Below are positions 44,314 through 53,476 of a DNA stretch of 64,000 nucleotides, piece after piece (positions within the stretch are counted from its first letter, which is position 1; every line of letters begins with the position of its first letter). A program made the position numbers and the translations under genes. Under the pieces are notes generated by a model. It saw only the letters and a list, made by a program, of their open reading frames with translations, had not been told where the DNA came from and searched no databases. The stretch spans positions 620,001 to 684,000 of the forward strand of contig NZ_JBGKBE010000001.1 in the NCBI RefSeq assembly GCF_041358175.1, written 5' to 3'. The DNA is from Muriicola sp041358175 (lineage in GTDB: Bacteria > Bacteroidota > Bacteroidia > Flavobacteriales > Flavobacteriaceae).

Positions 44314-45633
44314 ATGAAAATCATACATAAATATAAAGCAATAGGAGGTTTAGCACTTTTGATACTCTTTGGTGCTGTAATCACCGCTTGTTCTTTTGAT
44401 GAACAAGTAGATCCCAACAGACCCAGTCTGGCCGGGGTCCTTACCGATGCTTCTCAAAACCAGCTCAATAACCTTGTTGTAGGGGTAGAATCGGCTATGC
44501 GTAATTCGCTGGCTATCCAGACAACGGGTTCGGGAACTATGGCAAGAGAATTGTATCTCTTTGATGCAGATCCCAGAAACACCCAGGATTTACTTGGCGC
44601 AAATGGGATTTCCCTGGATAATAACTCCTTTTATTCTACTGCTCCCTGGGGTGGGCGTTACGTTTCTATCAAGAATGCAAATATTCTTTTGGAATCTGTA
44701 GAGAATACAGAGCAGGTAACCGACACTCAGAAAGCGGGATATAGAGGGTATGCCAAGACCATAATAGCCTTTGAGCTTATCGAAGTATTAAAGTCGTACA
44801 ACCGCGCACGTATCGACGTGGCCGATCCGGACAATCTTGGACCTATTCTGGAATTTGATGCGGCCCTGACGGCCGTAAGAGCCTTGCTGGATGAAGCATT
44901 GACCGACCTGAATGGAGCGGGGGCAGAATTCGCTTTTCCCCTTGCAGGCTTCTCAGGGTTTGATACTCCCAGTGGCTTCGCAGAATTCAACAGAGCAGTA
45001 GCTGCTGTTGCCGCTGTGTATGCCGGGGACGGAAATGCAGCCTTAACGGCTCTTTCTAATTCCTATTTTGATCTAGCTGGCGACCTGACTATCGGACCCA
45101 AGCATGTTTATAGTCTGGATAGTGGGGACTTTACCAATGGGCTCTTTAAGATTCCGGATAATAACGGAGACCAGATCATTGTACATCCTTCGTTTATTGC
45201 CGATGCTGAAGCTGGTGATACCCGAGTTGATAGCAAAACGCTGATTCGAGCTAATCCTACAACTCAGGACGGACTTTCAGGAGATTACCAAACGGCCTTG
45301 TACGCATCAAATATTTCTCCTATAGATATGTTGCGGAATGAGGAATTGGTTCTTGTATATGCCGAGGCTAATATTTTGGCCAACGATCTGTTTGAAGCGG
45401 AAGATGCGATTAATGTCATCAGAAACTCTGCTTCTTTACCCGTTTATACCGGGGCATTGACTGCAGAGGCATTAACCACAGAGATGTTGAATCAGAGACG
45501 CTATTCTCTCTGGTGCGAAAATCACAGGATGTTTGATCTGAGAAGGTATAACCTTTCCAATACCTTGCCTATCGACAGAGCAGGAGATCAAGTATTTAAT
45601 ACCTTACCGGTGCCTTTATCGGAAAATGAATAA
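44314..45633 (+). CDS. SusD/RagB-type surface lipoprotein
   Basis: 439 residues from the ATG at 44314; the longer frame from 44290 would overlap the SusC stop and misplace the signal. Lipoprotein signal ends VITAC, then a TPR-like helical SusD fold with the typical C-terminal part LNQRRYSLWCENHRMFDLRR. It forms the lid of the preceding SusC channel. At 439 residues it is on the short side for the family. A strong terminator follows. Confidence 0.9.
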   Translation: MKIIHKYKAIGGLALLILFGAVITACSFDEQVDPNRPSLAGVLTDASQNQLNNLVVGVESAMRNSLAIQTTGSGTMARELYLFDADPRNTQDLLGANGISLDNNSFYSTAPWGGRYVSIKNANILLESVENTEQVTDTQKAGYRGYAKTIIAFELIEVLKSYNRARIDVADPDNLGPILEFDAALTAVRALLDEALTDLNGAGAEFAFPLAGFSGFDTPSGFAEFNRAVAAVAAVYAGDGNAALTALSNSYFDLAGDLTIGPKHVYSLDSGDFTNGLFKIPDNNGDQIIVHPSFIADAEAGDTRVDSKTLIRANPTTQDGLSGDYQTALYASNISPIDMLRNEELVLVYAEANILANDLFEAEDAINVIRNSASLPVYTGALTAEALTTEMLNQRRYSLWCENHRMFDLRRYNLSNTLPIDRAGDQVFNTLPVPLSENE

Positions 45634-45650
45634 ACTGATCTGATTATCAA

Positions 45651-45684
45651 TGAAAAGGCCGCCCCGATGGGCGGCCTTTTTTAT
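45651..45684. terminator. bidirectional intrinsic terminator
   Basis: Stem AAAAGGCCGCCC / GGGCGGCCTTTT, 12 bp with a 4-nt loop and a T6 tail. It separates the SusCD pair from the convergent RND operon. Confidence 0.92.
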
Positions 45685-45688
45685 TTGA

Positions 45689-48600
45689 TCAGGCGGCGAT
45701 ATCAGCATCGATCTTTTTCAGATCGGCCTTCTTGTCTTTCTGAAAAAATAATTTAATCCGATAGGTGATATTAAACAATACCGGGACAATGATCAACGTA
45801 AGGAAGGTAGCGATGATCAGACCGAATATAACGGTCCAGGCCAATGGCCCCCAGAAAATCACATTATCACCTCCTACATATATTCTGGGATCTCCGGTGG
45901 AAAATAAGGAGAAGAAATCGATATTTAATCCCACAGCAAGCGGTATCAAACCAAGAACGGTAGTAACTGCCGTAAGGATTACAGGTCGTAACCTGGCTTT
46001 CCCTCCTTTTACAATGGCCTCTGTTACATGTTCGAGCGGAAGCAGGTTGTAATCATCTATACCCAGGGCAACTTTTTTACGATCGATAAGTATCTGGGTA
46101 TAATCTAAGAGAACCACTCCATTATTCACCACAATTCCTGCCAGCGCGATAATTCCCATCATGGTCATCATAATCACAAAAGGCCATCCTGTGAGCATCA
46201 ACCCTCCAAAAACCCCGATAAAACTCAGGAAAATAGCCGTCATAATGATGGCTGGTTTGGAAATTCCTCCAAACTGGAAAATCAGGATCAGCATGATAAG
46301 ACCCAGTCCCGAAAAGAAAGCACCCACCAGAAATTGCATCTGCTTATTCTGCTCTTCGATCTGACCGGTAAAGTCGAGTTGTACATCTGCAGGCAGATCT
46401 TCAAAATTTTCCATTTCTTTCTGAATTTCCGCTACTATGGCTCCTGCGTCGGAAAAGCCGGGTTTTAATCCGGAATAAACTGTTACCACCCGTTTATTAT
46501 CCCTGTGTTTGATAGCACTAAAGGAGGAAGTATTTTTCTGACTAGCCACGGCAGAAACAGGAATCTCCCTGATCTGGCCTGTAGCCTGATCCCTGAAGAT
46601 GATATTCTGATTAAACAGGGCACTTTTATCATATCTCAGGTCTTCTTTAAAGCGGACATTGATATCGTAATCTTCCCCATTCAGTTTATATACCCCGGCC
46701 TTTTCACCGAAGAGAGATCTTCGTAATTGCTGTCCTACCTGACCAACACTGACGCCGAGCTCCCCGGCTTTTTCCCTGTCGACTTCAACGTTCATAGAGG
46801 GCTTACCCTTATTGACATCAATCTTTAGTTCTTCTATTCCTGCAATATTTTTCCGATTGATAAAATTTCGGATGTTTTCAGCAGTATTGATGAGCACATC
46901 GTAGTCTTTTCCTTCCAATTCTATATTGATGGGATAGCCCGATGGGGGTCCTACCGCATCTTTTTCAACGGAAATAGATACGCCCGGATAAATCCCAATG
47001 AGGTTGTCCTGGATGTCTTTTCTAAGTCCTTCGGAATCGATCCCATTCCGATATTTAAATTCCCTCATAGACAGGGTAATTTTACCCCTGTGGGGCATTT
47101 CTGCGGAAGAGCCACCATCTGTATATGGATTTCCTGCTCCTTCGCCTACCTGTGAAACTCCTGAGGATATGAGAAAATTATAATCTCCATCGGTGTATTT
47201 GGGCTTGTTGGCAATGGCGTAAACCCGGTCCTCAATGGCTTTGGTTAGTTCATTGGTCTTTTCAATCGCCGTTCCCTGAGGGTACTCTATGTATACATTA
47301 ACCTCGTTTGGGGTATTGTCTGGAAAGAACTCTACCTTCGTACGGCCACTCCCCAGGGACAGTCCGAAGAGCATGATGGTGCCGATAAGCAACAATACAG
47401 TTATTACTGAAAACCAATAGACATTTTTCCCCCTTAGCGAAAACTTAATTTGCCGCTCGTAGAAATTTTCAAACCTAACCAAGGCCGTACTCTGAAACTT
47501 TTTTGACCATTTTTTTATGCCGTATTTGTACGCCCAGAATAGTATGGCCGTTAAGATCATAACACTGCCAAGGCCTCGCAAACTACCTCCGAAGATGAGG
47601 ATAAAAACACCAATTCCCGTAAGGATTGAACTGGTCCTGATCAGTTGCTTTCGGGTAAGTTCTTTTTCCCCTACTTCCATAAAGCGCGAAACCAGCATGG
47701 AATTCATAAATATGGCGACAAAGAGCGACGACCCCAGAACCACAGAGAGGGTAATCGGGAAGTAAATCATAAACTGCCCGAATATTCCTGGCCATAATCC
47801 GAGGGGGACAAAGGCCGCTACTGTAGTAAGGGTAGAAACAATAATGGGGAAGGCGATTTCTCCTATTCCTTTCTTGGCAGCTTCAATTCTCGACATGCCC
47901 TCCTGTTCCATAAGGCGGTAGACATTCTCTACGACGACAACCCCGTTATCCACCAGCATACCCAGTCCCATAATAAGACCGAAGAGGATCATCGTATTGA
48001 GGGTATAGCCCAGGAATGACAGGATCACAAAGGACATAAACATGGACATGGGAATTGCAAAGCCAACGAATAGTGCATTTCTGAATCCCAGGAAGAACAT
48101 CAGCACTGTCACTACGAGAATAATCCCGAATATGATGTTATTTACAAGGTCGTCTACCTGTCCCAGCGTTCTGCTCGAGGAATCGTTAGCCAGGGTAAGG
48201 GTAAGGTCTTTTGGATAATAATTATCCTCAGCTTCTCTTACGAGTTGCTTAATATCGTTGATCGCTTCAATGGTATTCCGCCCGGATCTCTTTTTTACAT
48301 CCAACATTACCACATTATCGCCGAATTCCCTTGCAAAGGTGGTTTTGTCCTTTTCATCAAATGAAACTTTAGCGATGTCCTTGAGGTAAATGGCACCATT
48401 TTCAGATTTAACCACAAAGTTGTTCAGATCTGATGGATTTTCTATTTCCCCGAGAATTCGGATCGTCCTTCTTTGATTAGTGGTTTTGAGGTTGCCGGCA
48501 GACATGGTCATATTTCCATTGGAAATAGCCTGTAGTACATCCTGGAAACTCACTTTGGCAGCCATCATTTTATAGACATCCACGGCCACCTCCACTTCTT

Positions 48601-49189
48601 TTTCCTGTGCGCCCCGAATATCGACTTCTTTGACCTGAGGGAGGTCTTCTATTTTCTCTTCCAGATATTCGGCATATTCCTTCAATTTTTCAACCGGATA
48701 ATCCCCGGTGAAGTTGATATTGATTATGGGGATTTGTTCAGCGAGATTCAGGTCGAAAATATTGGGTTCTACCTTTGCTCCGTTAAACAATGGCCAGTCC
48801 TCGCTGGCTTTTTCCACATCTACTTCATCCTTTACCTTTTGTTTGGCTTCCTCAACTGAAATATCCTCATCAAATTCAGCAGTGATAATACTGTAATCCT
48901 CTTGAGATGTTGATGTGAGTTCAACCAGATTACTCACATTTTTAATGCGGTCTTCAAGGGGATCGGTGATTAATCTTTCTACATCCTCAGCGGTATTCCC
49001 TGGATAAGGAGTACTGATATAAACCTTGGTCTCTACTACTTCAGGAAAATCTTCCCTGGGAAGCTCCATATAGGACGTATACCCTAAATAGAGAAAGATT
49101 GCAATCATCACATAGACCACAGATGGGTTGTCAATTGCCCAGGAAGAGAACCTGAATTCCTTATCGGCGTTCTTTTTTTGTCTGCTCAT
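45689..49189 (-). CDS. RND multidrug efflux permease (HAE-1/AcrB-like)
   Basis: 1166 residues with the 12-helix, two-large-loop pattern of RND pumps (helix 1 near 28-46, loops about 50-340 and 620-900). At the proton-relay site of helix 4 it has LVDNGVVVVENV, keeping the first Asp and having Asn at the second, and helix 10 has VVNNGVVLLDY in place of the AcrB lysine. Such substitutions are common in Bacteroidota pumps. Last gene of a tetR-tolC-adaptor-permease operon (8-base gap), it exports lipophilic compounds through the encoded channel. Confidence 0.92.
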   Translation of the reverse strand: MSRQKKNADKEFRFSSWAIDNPSVVYVMIAIFLYLGYTSYMELPREDFPEVVETKVYISTPYPGNTAEDVERLITDPLEDRIKNVSNLVELTSTSQEDYSIITAEFDEDISVEEAKQKVKDEVDVEKASEDWPLFNGAKVEPNIFDLNLAEQIPIININFTGDYPVEKLKEYAEYLEEKIEDLPQVKEVDIRGAQEKEVEVAVDVYKMMAAKVSFQDVLQAISNGNMTMSAGNLKTTNQRRTIRILGEIENPSDLNNFVVKSENGAIYLKDIAKVSFDEKDKTTFAREFGDNVVMLDVKKRSGRNTIEAINDIKQLVREAEDNYYPKDLTLTLANDSSSRTLGQVDDLVNNIIFGIILVVTVLMFFLGFRNALFVGFAIPMSMFMSFVILSFLGYTLNTMILFGLIMGLGMLVDNGVVVVENVYRLMEQEGMSRIEAAKKGIGEIAFPIIVSTLTTVAAFVPLGLWPGIFGQFMIYFPITLSVVLGSSLFVAIFMNSMLVSRFMEVGEKELTRKQLIRTSSILTGIGVFILIFGGSLRGLGSVMILTAILFWAYKYGIKKWSKKFQSTALVRFENFYERQIKFSLRGKNVYWFSVITVLLLIGTIMLFGLSLGSGRTKVEFFPDNTPNEVNVYIEYPQGTAIEKTNELTKAIEDRVYAIANKPKYTDGDYNFLISSGVSQVGEGAGNPYTDGGSSAEMPHRGKITLSMREFKYRNGIDSEGLRKDIQDNLIGIYPGVSISVEKDAVGPPSGYPINIELEGKDYDVLINTAENIRNFINRKNIAGIEELKIDVNKGKPSMNVEVDREKAGELGVSVGQVGQQLRRSLFGEKAGVYKLNGEDYDINVRFKEDLRYDKSALFNQNIIFRDQATGQIREIPVSAVASQKNTSSFSAIKHRDNKRVVTVYSGLKPGFSDAGAIVAEIQKEMENFEDLPADVQLDFTGQIEEQNKQMQFLVGAFFSGLGLIMLILIFQFGGISKPAIIMTAIFLSFIGVFGGLMLTGWPFVIMMTMMGIIALAGIVVNNGVVLLDYTQILIDRKKVALGIDDYNLLPLEHVTEAIVKGGKARLRPVILTAVTTVLGLIPLAVGLNIDFFSLFSTGDPRIYVGGDNVIFWGPLAWTVIFGLIIATFLTLIIVPVLFNITYRIKLFFQKDKKADLKKIDADIAA

Positions 49190-49197
49190 TGTAATTC

Positions 49198-50367
49198 CTA
49201 CTTAATGATTTGAACGTCTTGGTTATCCTTTACGCTTCTGGCTCCCTCCTGAATAATCAGATTTCCCTGCTGAAGTCCACTCAGGATTTCTACATACCTG
49301 CCTTGAGTTTTCCCGGTAGTGACTACTCTCTTTTTGGCAGTACCCTTCATTTCTTCGTCGGGATTATCCACTATAAAAACATATTGTTCTCCTTCTGCAT
49401 TTTCGGAGATGACACTTTGTGGAACCAGCAGGGCATCCGCATTGCTGTAGTCGTTGATCATTACCCTTGCCGTTAAATTGGGTTTTATTCTGCCTTTGGT
49501 GTTTGGAACCGGGATCTCTACACTAAAAGAGCGGTTGTTTGGATTTATAAAATTACCAGCCTGCCTGATGCTGGTCTGAACAGAATCTCCCAGGACGGGG
49601 AAGTAAACCTGAGCTTTAGTGCCTTCTGCCACACTGCCCACATAGGTTTCGGGTACATCTACGTTGATATACATGTTGCTGAGGTTCACAATTCTGAAAA
49701 TTTCAGAGCCCGGTCCTGGCGAAACCACGGTACCCTGATCTTTGATCACATCGTCAATAATCCCGGAAAAAGGAGCTCTGATAGATGATTTTCCCAATTG
49801 TTGTTCAACCTGTTGCACATTATTTGCGATGGCTTCGTAGGAGGTTTTTGCCTGGAGGTATTGTATTTCTGAACCGATATTCTGCTCCCAAAGTCTTTTC
49901 TGACGTTGGTAGGTGGTCTCTGCAAGTGCCGCCTGGGCTCTCAACTGTTCCAGCTGATTGGCCAATCCTCCATCATTTATTTTTCCGAGTAACTGTCCTT
50001 TTACAACTCTGTCACCTTCTTTGACATAAACCCTTTCCAGACTTCCCGCCATCTCTGGATAAATCAAAACATTTTGCTTGGTGGCTACATTTCCCTGCAA
50101 GTCTAAATAATGTTCAAAATTCTGTGGATTAACCTCATAGGTATTTACCAGGGGAAACCTGGTGTCAGCATCCAGAATTGCTATTACGGAGTCGAGTTTA
50201 CTGACCTGTTCGTTCAACGACTTCACTTCTTCTGAAAGGCTCAATTTTCTCGATCGTATTTGTTCCAGATCTCCACTGCTGATAAGGGAATCAAGAGAGT
50301 CATTCTGGCTTTCCCCGCACGACAGGAGCAGGAAAAAGAGTGTCAGGATTGATATACTAGTTTTCAT
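49198..50367 (-). CDS. RND efflux periplasmic adaptor lipoprotein
   Basis: 389 residues. Lipoprotein signal (FFLLLSC), a predicted coiled-coil hairpin near 25-65 and 140-190, and the lipoyl/barrel core VLIYPEMAGSLERVYVKEGDRVVKGQLL with RAPFSGIIDDVIKDQGTVVSPG. It bridges the permease encoded after it and the TolC-like channel encoded before it. Confidence 0.92.
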   Translation of the reverse strand: MKTSISILTLFFLLLSCGESQNDSLDSLISSGDLEQIRSRKLSLSEEVKSLNEQVSKLDSVIAILDADTRFPLVNTYEVNPQNFEHYLDLQGNVATKQNVLIYPEMAGSLERVYVKEGDRVVKGQLLGKINDGGLANQLEQLRAQAALAETTYQRQKRLWEQNIGSEIQYLQAKTSYEAIANNVQQVEQQLGKSSIRAPFSGIIDDVIKDQGTVVSPGPGSEIFRIVNLSNMYINVDVPETYVGSVAEGTKAQVYFPVLGDSVQTSIRQAGNFINPNNRSFSVEIPVPNTKGRIKPNLTARVMINDYSNADALLVPQSVISENAEGEQYVFIVDNPDEEMKGTAKKRVVTTGKTQGRYVEILSGLQQGNLIIQEGARSVKDNQDVQIIK

Positions 50368-50393
50368 TTTGGTTATGGATTAAAGATCTGTTC

Positions 50394-51728
50394 TTAGTTG
50401 TTTGCGATTACTTCTAATTCGGTTTTGGCATTGATTACATCTACCATTGATTGCAGATATTCTTGTTGCGCACTGTATAGCTGAGTCTGGGCTTGCCTGA
50501 GTTCAAAACTACTGGCGATCCCTTCTTTGTATTTAATTTGATTTTTTCTTTCAATGCGCTCAGCCAGATTCAGGTTTTCCTGAGTGGTATTGTATTGTTC
50601 AACAGCCAGCTGATAATCGCTTTTTGCTTTTTCCAGCTGTAGTCTGATTTGTTCCTGTGTTTCTTTGAGTTGGGTCTTAGCTTTTTCCAGGGCTATTTTT
50701 GCGCGCTGTGTACTGGCACTACGTTTCAGAGAACTAAAAATCGGGATACTTAAGTCGAATCCTAAAATAGAGGAATCGAACCATTGTTGTTCACTGTCAA
50801 AAAAAGTGAAGGAATCGCTGAAGGCAGTGGAACCGTAATTTAAAAAGGCATTTAAAGTAGGCAATGCCCTGCTTTTAGCGAGCTTCAACTCGTAATAACG
50901 CTGCTCATTGAGATTATTCACAAGTTTAAAATCTACATTATTTTCCATGATAAACGGGGCATCTAAAATGGTGGGGTCTACATAGGCCTGTGCGAGGTCA
51001 TTGAGATCTTCGGACAATTGTGTGGGTGCATCCAGGGGAAGACCCATGACCAGATTCAGCATCTGAAGTGTAATTTTTTCCAGGCGCATGGCATTATTCA
51101 ACTGACTCTCAACCGTGGAAAATGTGATCTGTAGCTGTTCTACACTTTCTTCCTCTGCCAATCCGTTCTCATATAGTTTCTGTGTTTCGTACAAGTTGTC
51201 GTTTAGTGCATCCAGATTATTTCTAAGGATACCCACTGATTCCTTGGCCAGTAATACGTTCCCATAGGCTTCAACCACGGCCTTGCGCACTTCCTGTGCT
51301 GTTTTTTCCTTGTTGTTTTGGCTGTAACTCAAAAAGGCCTTTGTAGCCTGAACTCCTACAATATAGGAACCATCAAATACCTGCTGCCTAAGTGTGGCAG
51401 TCGCCGTCGCCTGTTGGGGTTGTCCAAATACAATGGGCACAAAATCACCTGGATCACCCCCGACAAACTCGGCGGGGATCAGAGAAACAGGTTGTTTTAG
51501 AAAATTCTGATAGCTTACATCTCCTGTAATCTGAGGTAGTCCTGACGCTATGGTTTCCCATTTTTGTTTACGGGCGTCTACAATATCCCTGTCGGCATTG
51601 AGCGCACTGTAATTGTTTTCTAAGGCAAAAGCAATGGCTTCGCTCAGAGTAAAGGAAGTGGGTTCATCCTGGGAGAATCCCGAGTAGGACAAGACTATCA
51701 GCATTATAAATAAACGAGTGAGTTTCAT
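50394..51728 (-). CDS. TolC-family outer-membrane efflux protein
   Basis: 444 residues with signal peptide (cleavage near GFSQD) and two OEP repeats of long helices with short beta segments (LSEAIAFALENNYSALNADRDIVDA; VEQYNTTQENLNLAERI and YKEGIASSFELRQAQTQLYSAQQEYLQS). It forms the exit duct of the RND pump. The stop of tetR and this start are adjacent, indicating one operon under TetR control. Confidence 0.92.
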   Translation of the reverse strand: MKLTRLFIMLIVLSYSGFSQDEPTSFTLSEAIAFALENNYSALNADRDIVDARKQKWETIASGLPQITGDVSYQNFLKQPVSLIPAEFVGGDPGDFVPIVFGQPQQATATATLRQQVFDGSYIVGVQATKAFLSYSQNNKEKTAQEVRKAVVEAYGNVLLAKESVGILRNNLDALNDNLYETQKLYENGLAEEESVEQLQITFSTVESQLNNAMRLEKITLQMLNLVMGLPLDAPTQLSEDLNDLAQAYVDPTILDAPFIMENNVDFKLVNNLNEQRYYELKLAKSRALPTLNAFLNYGSTAFSDSFTFFDSEQQWFDSSILGFDLSIPIFSSLKRSASTQRAKIALEKAKTQLKETQEQIRLQLEKAKSDYQLAVEQYNTTQENLNLAERIERKNQIKYKEGIASSFELRQAQTQLYSAQQEYLQSMVDVINAKTELEVIANN

Positions 51729-52334
51729 TTATTTTTGATTTGAGTGAATAATTTCATTTAATATTTTTCTTCCCTGGGGGGTAACGATTCCCCTGAGGTG
51801 GTATTCCAGATAGTCGTCCATCAGCTGCGATTGAGGGAATTCATCTTCAGGGAAAAGGGTGTGATCTTTTATACTGGTTACTCCTGAAAAATAAATTCTC
51901 GCAATAAAATTAATATTCAATGACGAACGATAAATTCCCATGTCTATCCCTCTTTTTACATTATCCACGACACAGTTTTGCATAAGCTCAAATTGCTTCA
52001 TTCTGAGCGTTTTATGAATTTTAGGATAGTATTTTTGCAATTGGAATTGGGGAGAGGCCTTTTCATCTTTAAGGTGCTTCATTGCAAATTTCTTGATCTC
52101 ATAGAGTTCTTCAATCGGATTCTTCTGCAGGCTGCAGATGCCGTCTATCCCTTGTGAAACAGTATTGAATAGTTCAAGTGTACAGGCCTCAACCAACTTG
52201 GTTTTATTGTCAAAATGAGAATAAATAGTCTTTTTAGAGATGCCCATTTCATGAGCCAGGTCGTCCATAGTGACGCTTTTAAACCCCAGGGACAGGAACA
52301 GGTCGGTTGCTTTATTTAATATTTTTTCTCTCAT
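51729..52334 (-). CDS. TetR-family transcriptional repressor of the efflux operon
   Basis: 201 residues. An N-terminal TetR helix-turn-helix (VTMDDLAHEMGISKKTIYSHFDNKTKLVEA, about 22-50) precedes a helical ligand domain. It heads the operon tetR-tolC-adaptor-permease and sits 7 bases from a textbook promoter whose spacer and -33 region are covered by a perfect 12-bp inverted repeat, which is the obvious autoregulatory operator. Ligand unknown. Confidence 0.92.
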   Translation of the reverse strand: MREKILNKATDLFLSLGFKSVTMDDLAHEMGISKKTIYSHFDNKTKLVEACTLELFNTVSQGIDGICSLQKNPIEELYEIKKFAMKHLKDEKASPQFQLQKYYPKIHKTLRMKQFELMQNCVVDNVKRGIDMGIYRSSLNINFIARIYFSGVTSIKDHTLFPEDEFPQSQLMDDYLEYHLRGIVTPQGRKILNEIIHSNQK

Positions 52335-52341
52335 GAGGGGG

Positions 52342-52385
52342 CAAATATAAATTTGGAAACTTTAAAAACAATAAAAGTTTCCAAA
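52342..52385 (-). promoter_or_regulatory. tetR efflux promoter with overlapping operator
   Basis: Leftward promoter: TTG (52371-52369), 19 nt, TATATTTG (52349-52342), a perfect match. Operator: TTTGGAAACTTT (52352-52363) and AAAGTTTCCAAA (52374-52385), perfect 12-bp arms with a 10-nt spacer, covering the spacer and the -33. Bound TetR would block RNA polymerase. Confidence 0.75.
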
Positions 52386-52471
52386 GTTTTACAATAATTT
52401 AACACAAACCGTCAATTTGAAATTAATTTCGTTTTTCAGCACAAGGGAGGCAGGCATGTTCTGATTTCTTC

Positions 52472-52479
52472 TATTTTTG
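52472..52479 (+). promoter_or_regulatory. -7 promoter element of isoprenyl synthase gene
   Basis: TATTTTTG, a perfect TAnnTTTG, 13 bases before the ATG at 52493, implying a very short leader. No TTG at standard spacing. Confidence 0.4.
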
Positions 52480-52492
52480 AAAAAAATTGACT

Positions 52493-53467
52493 ATGCAATC
52501 TGTAGCATTCTACAGGGATCAGTTTGAGGAATACCTCAGTTCGAGTATTGGGGATCGGGAACCCAGATCCTTGTACGATCCGATGTTTTATATTCTGAAG
52601 CTTGGCGGAAAACGATTGAGACCAGTGCTTACCTTACTTTCTGCCGATCTCTTTGGGGGAGAGACAAAGGATGCTTTTAAAGCTGCCATGGCTGTAGAGT
52701 ATTTCCACAATTTCTCCTTGATTCACGACGATATAATGGATGCGGCTCCACTGAGGCGCGGTAAAATTACGGTACATAAGAAATGGGATATCAACACCGG
52801 GATCCTTTCCGGAGATGCCATGCTGATTGAGGCTTATCGCTTCCTTGAAACGTATCCCCCTGAAGTATTTAAGGAATTGACGGTGCTTTTTAGTAAGACA
52901 GCCATGGAGGTCTGTGAAGGGCAGCAATATGATATTGATTTCGAGACCCTGGAAGAAGTAAGTGTATCAGATTATTTAAAAATGATCAGGTTTAAAACCG
53001 CGGTTCTGGTAGGAACGGCCATGAAAATGGGAGCGATTACCTCAGGGGCTTCAGAAGCTGATCAGGATAAGATCTATAATTTTGGTCTTTATCTGGGAAT
53101 AGCTTTTCAGTTACAGGATGATTACCTCGATGTATTCGGAGATCCTAAGACCTTTGGAAAGCAAACAGGAGGGGATATAATTGAAAATAAAAAGACCTAC
53201 CTCTACCTCAAAGCACTTGAAAAAGGAGATACAAATCAGGTACGCGAGTTAAAAGACCTGTTTTCAATTCAACCCAGGAATACAGAGAAGAAGATCAGGC
53301 GGGTCATGGAAATCTATGATGAATCCGGAGCGTCAGAGGAAACAAAGCAGGCAATTGCGCATTACACAAACAAGGCGTTCGAGTTCCTGAATCAGCTGGA
53401 TATTAGTCAGGAAAAAAAAGATATACTCCTGAGTTTTGGTCGTGATCTGATGGGCAGAAAGGTGTAG
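52493..53467 (+). CDS. polyprenyl (isoprenyl) diphosphate synthase
   Basis: 324 residues from the ATG at 52493; an upstream TTG two codons earlier is unlikely. The two aspartate-rich motifs of trans-prenyltransferases are DDIMD (79-83, in LIHDDIMD) and DDYLD (in QLQDDYLDVFGDP), with GGKRLRP near residue 38. It chains isopentenyl units onto allylic diphosphates for quinones, carotenoids or cell-wall carrier. Product length cannot be read with certainty. It converges on crtY with a 9-base gap. Confidence 0.93.
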   Translation: MQSVAFYRDQFEEYLSSSIGDREPRSLYDPMFYILKLGGKRLRPVLTLLSADLFGGETKDAFKAAMAVEYFHNFSLIHDDIMDAAPLRRGKITVHKKWDINTGILSGDAMLIEAYRFLETYPPEVFKELTVLFSKTAMEVCEGQQYDIDFETLEEVSVSDYLKMIRFKTAVLVGTAMKMGAITSGASEADQDKIYNFGLYLGIAFQLQDDYLDVFGDPKTFGKQTGGDIIENKKTYLYLKALEKGDTNQVRELKDLFSIQPRNTEKKIRRVMEIYDESGASEETKQAIAHYTNKAFEFLNQLDISQEKKDILLSFGRDLMGRKV

Positions 53468-53476
53468 AGAAAACAA

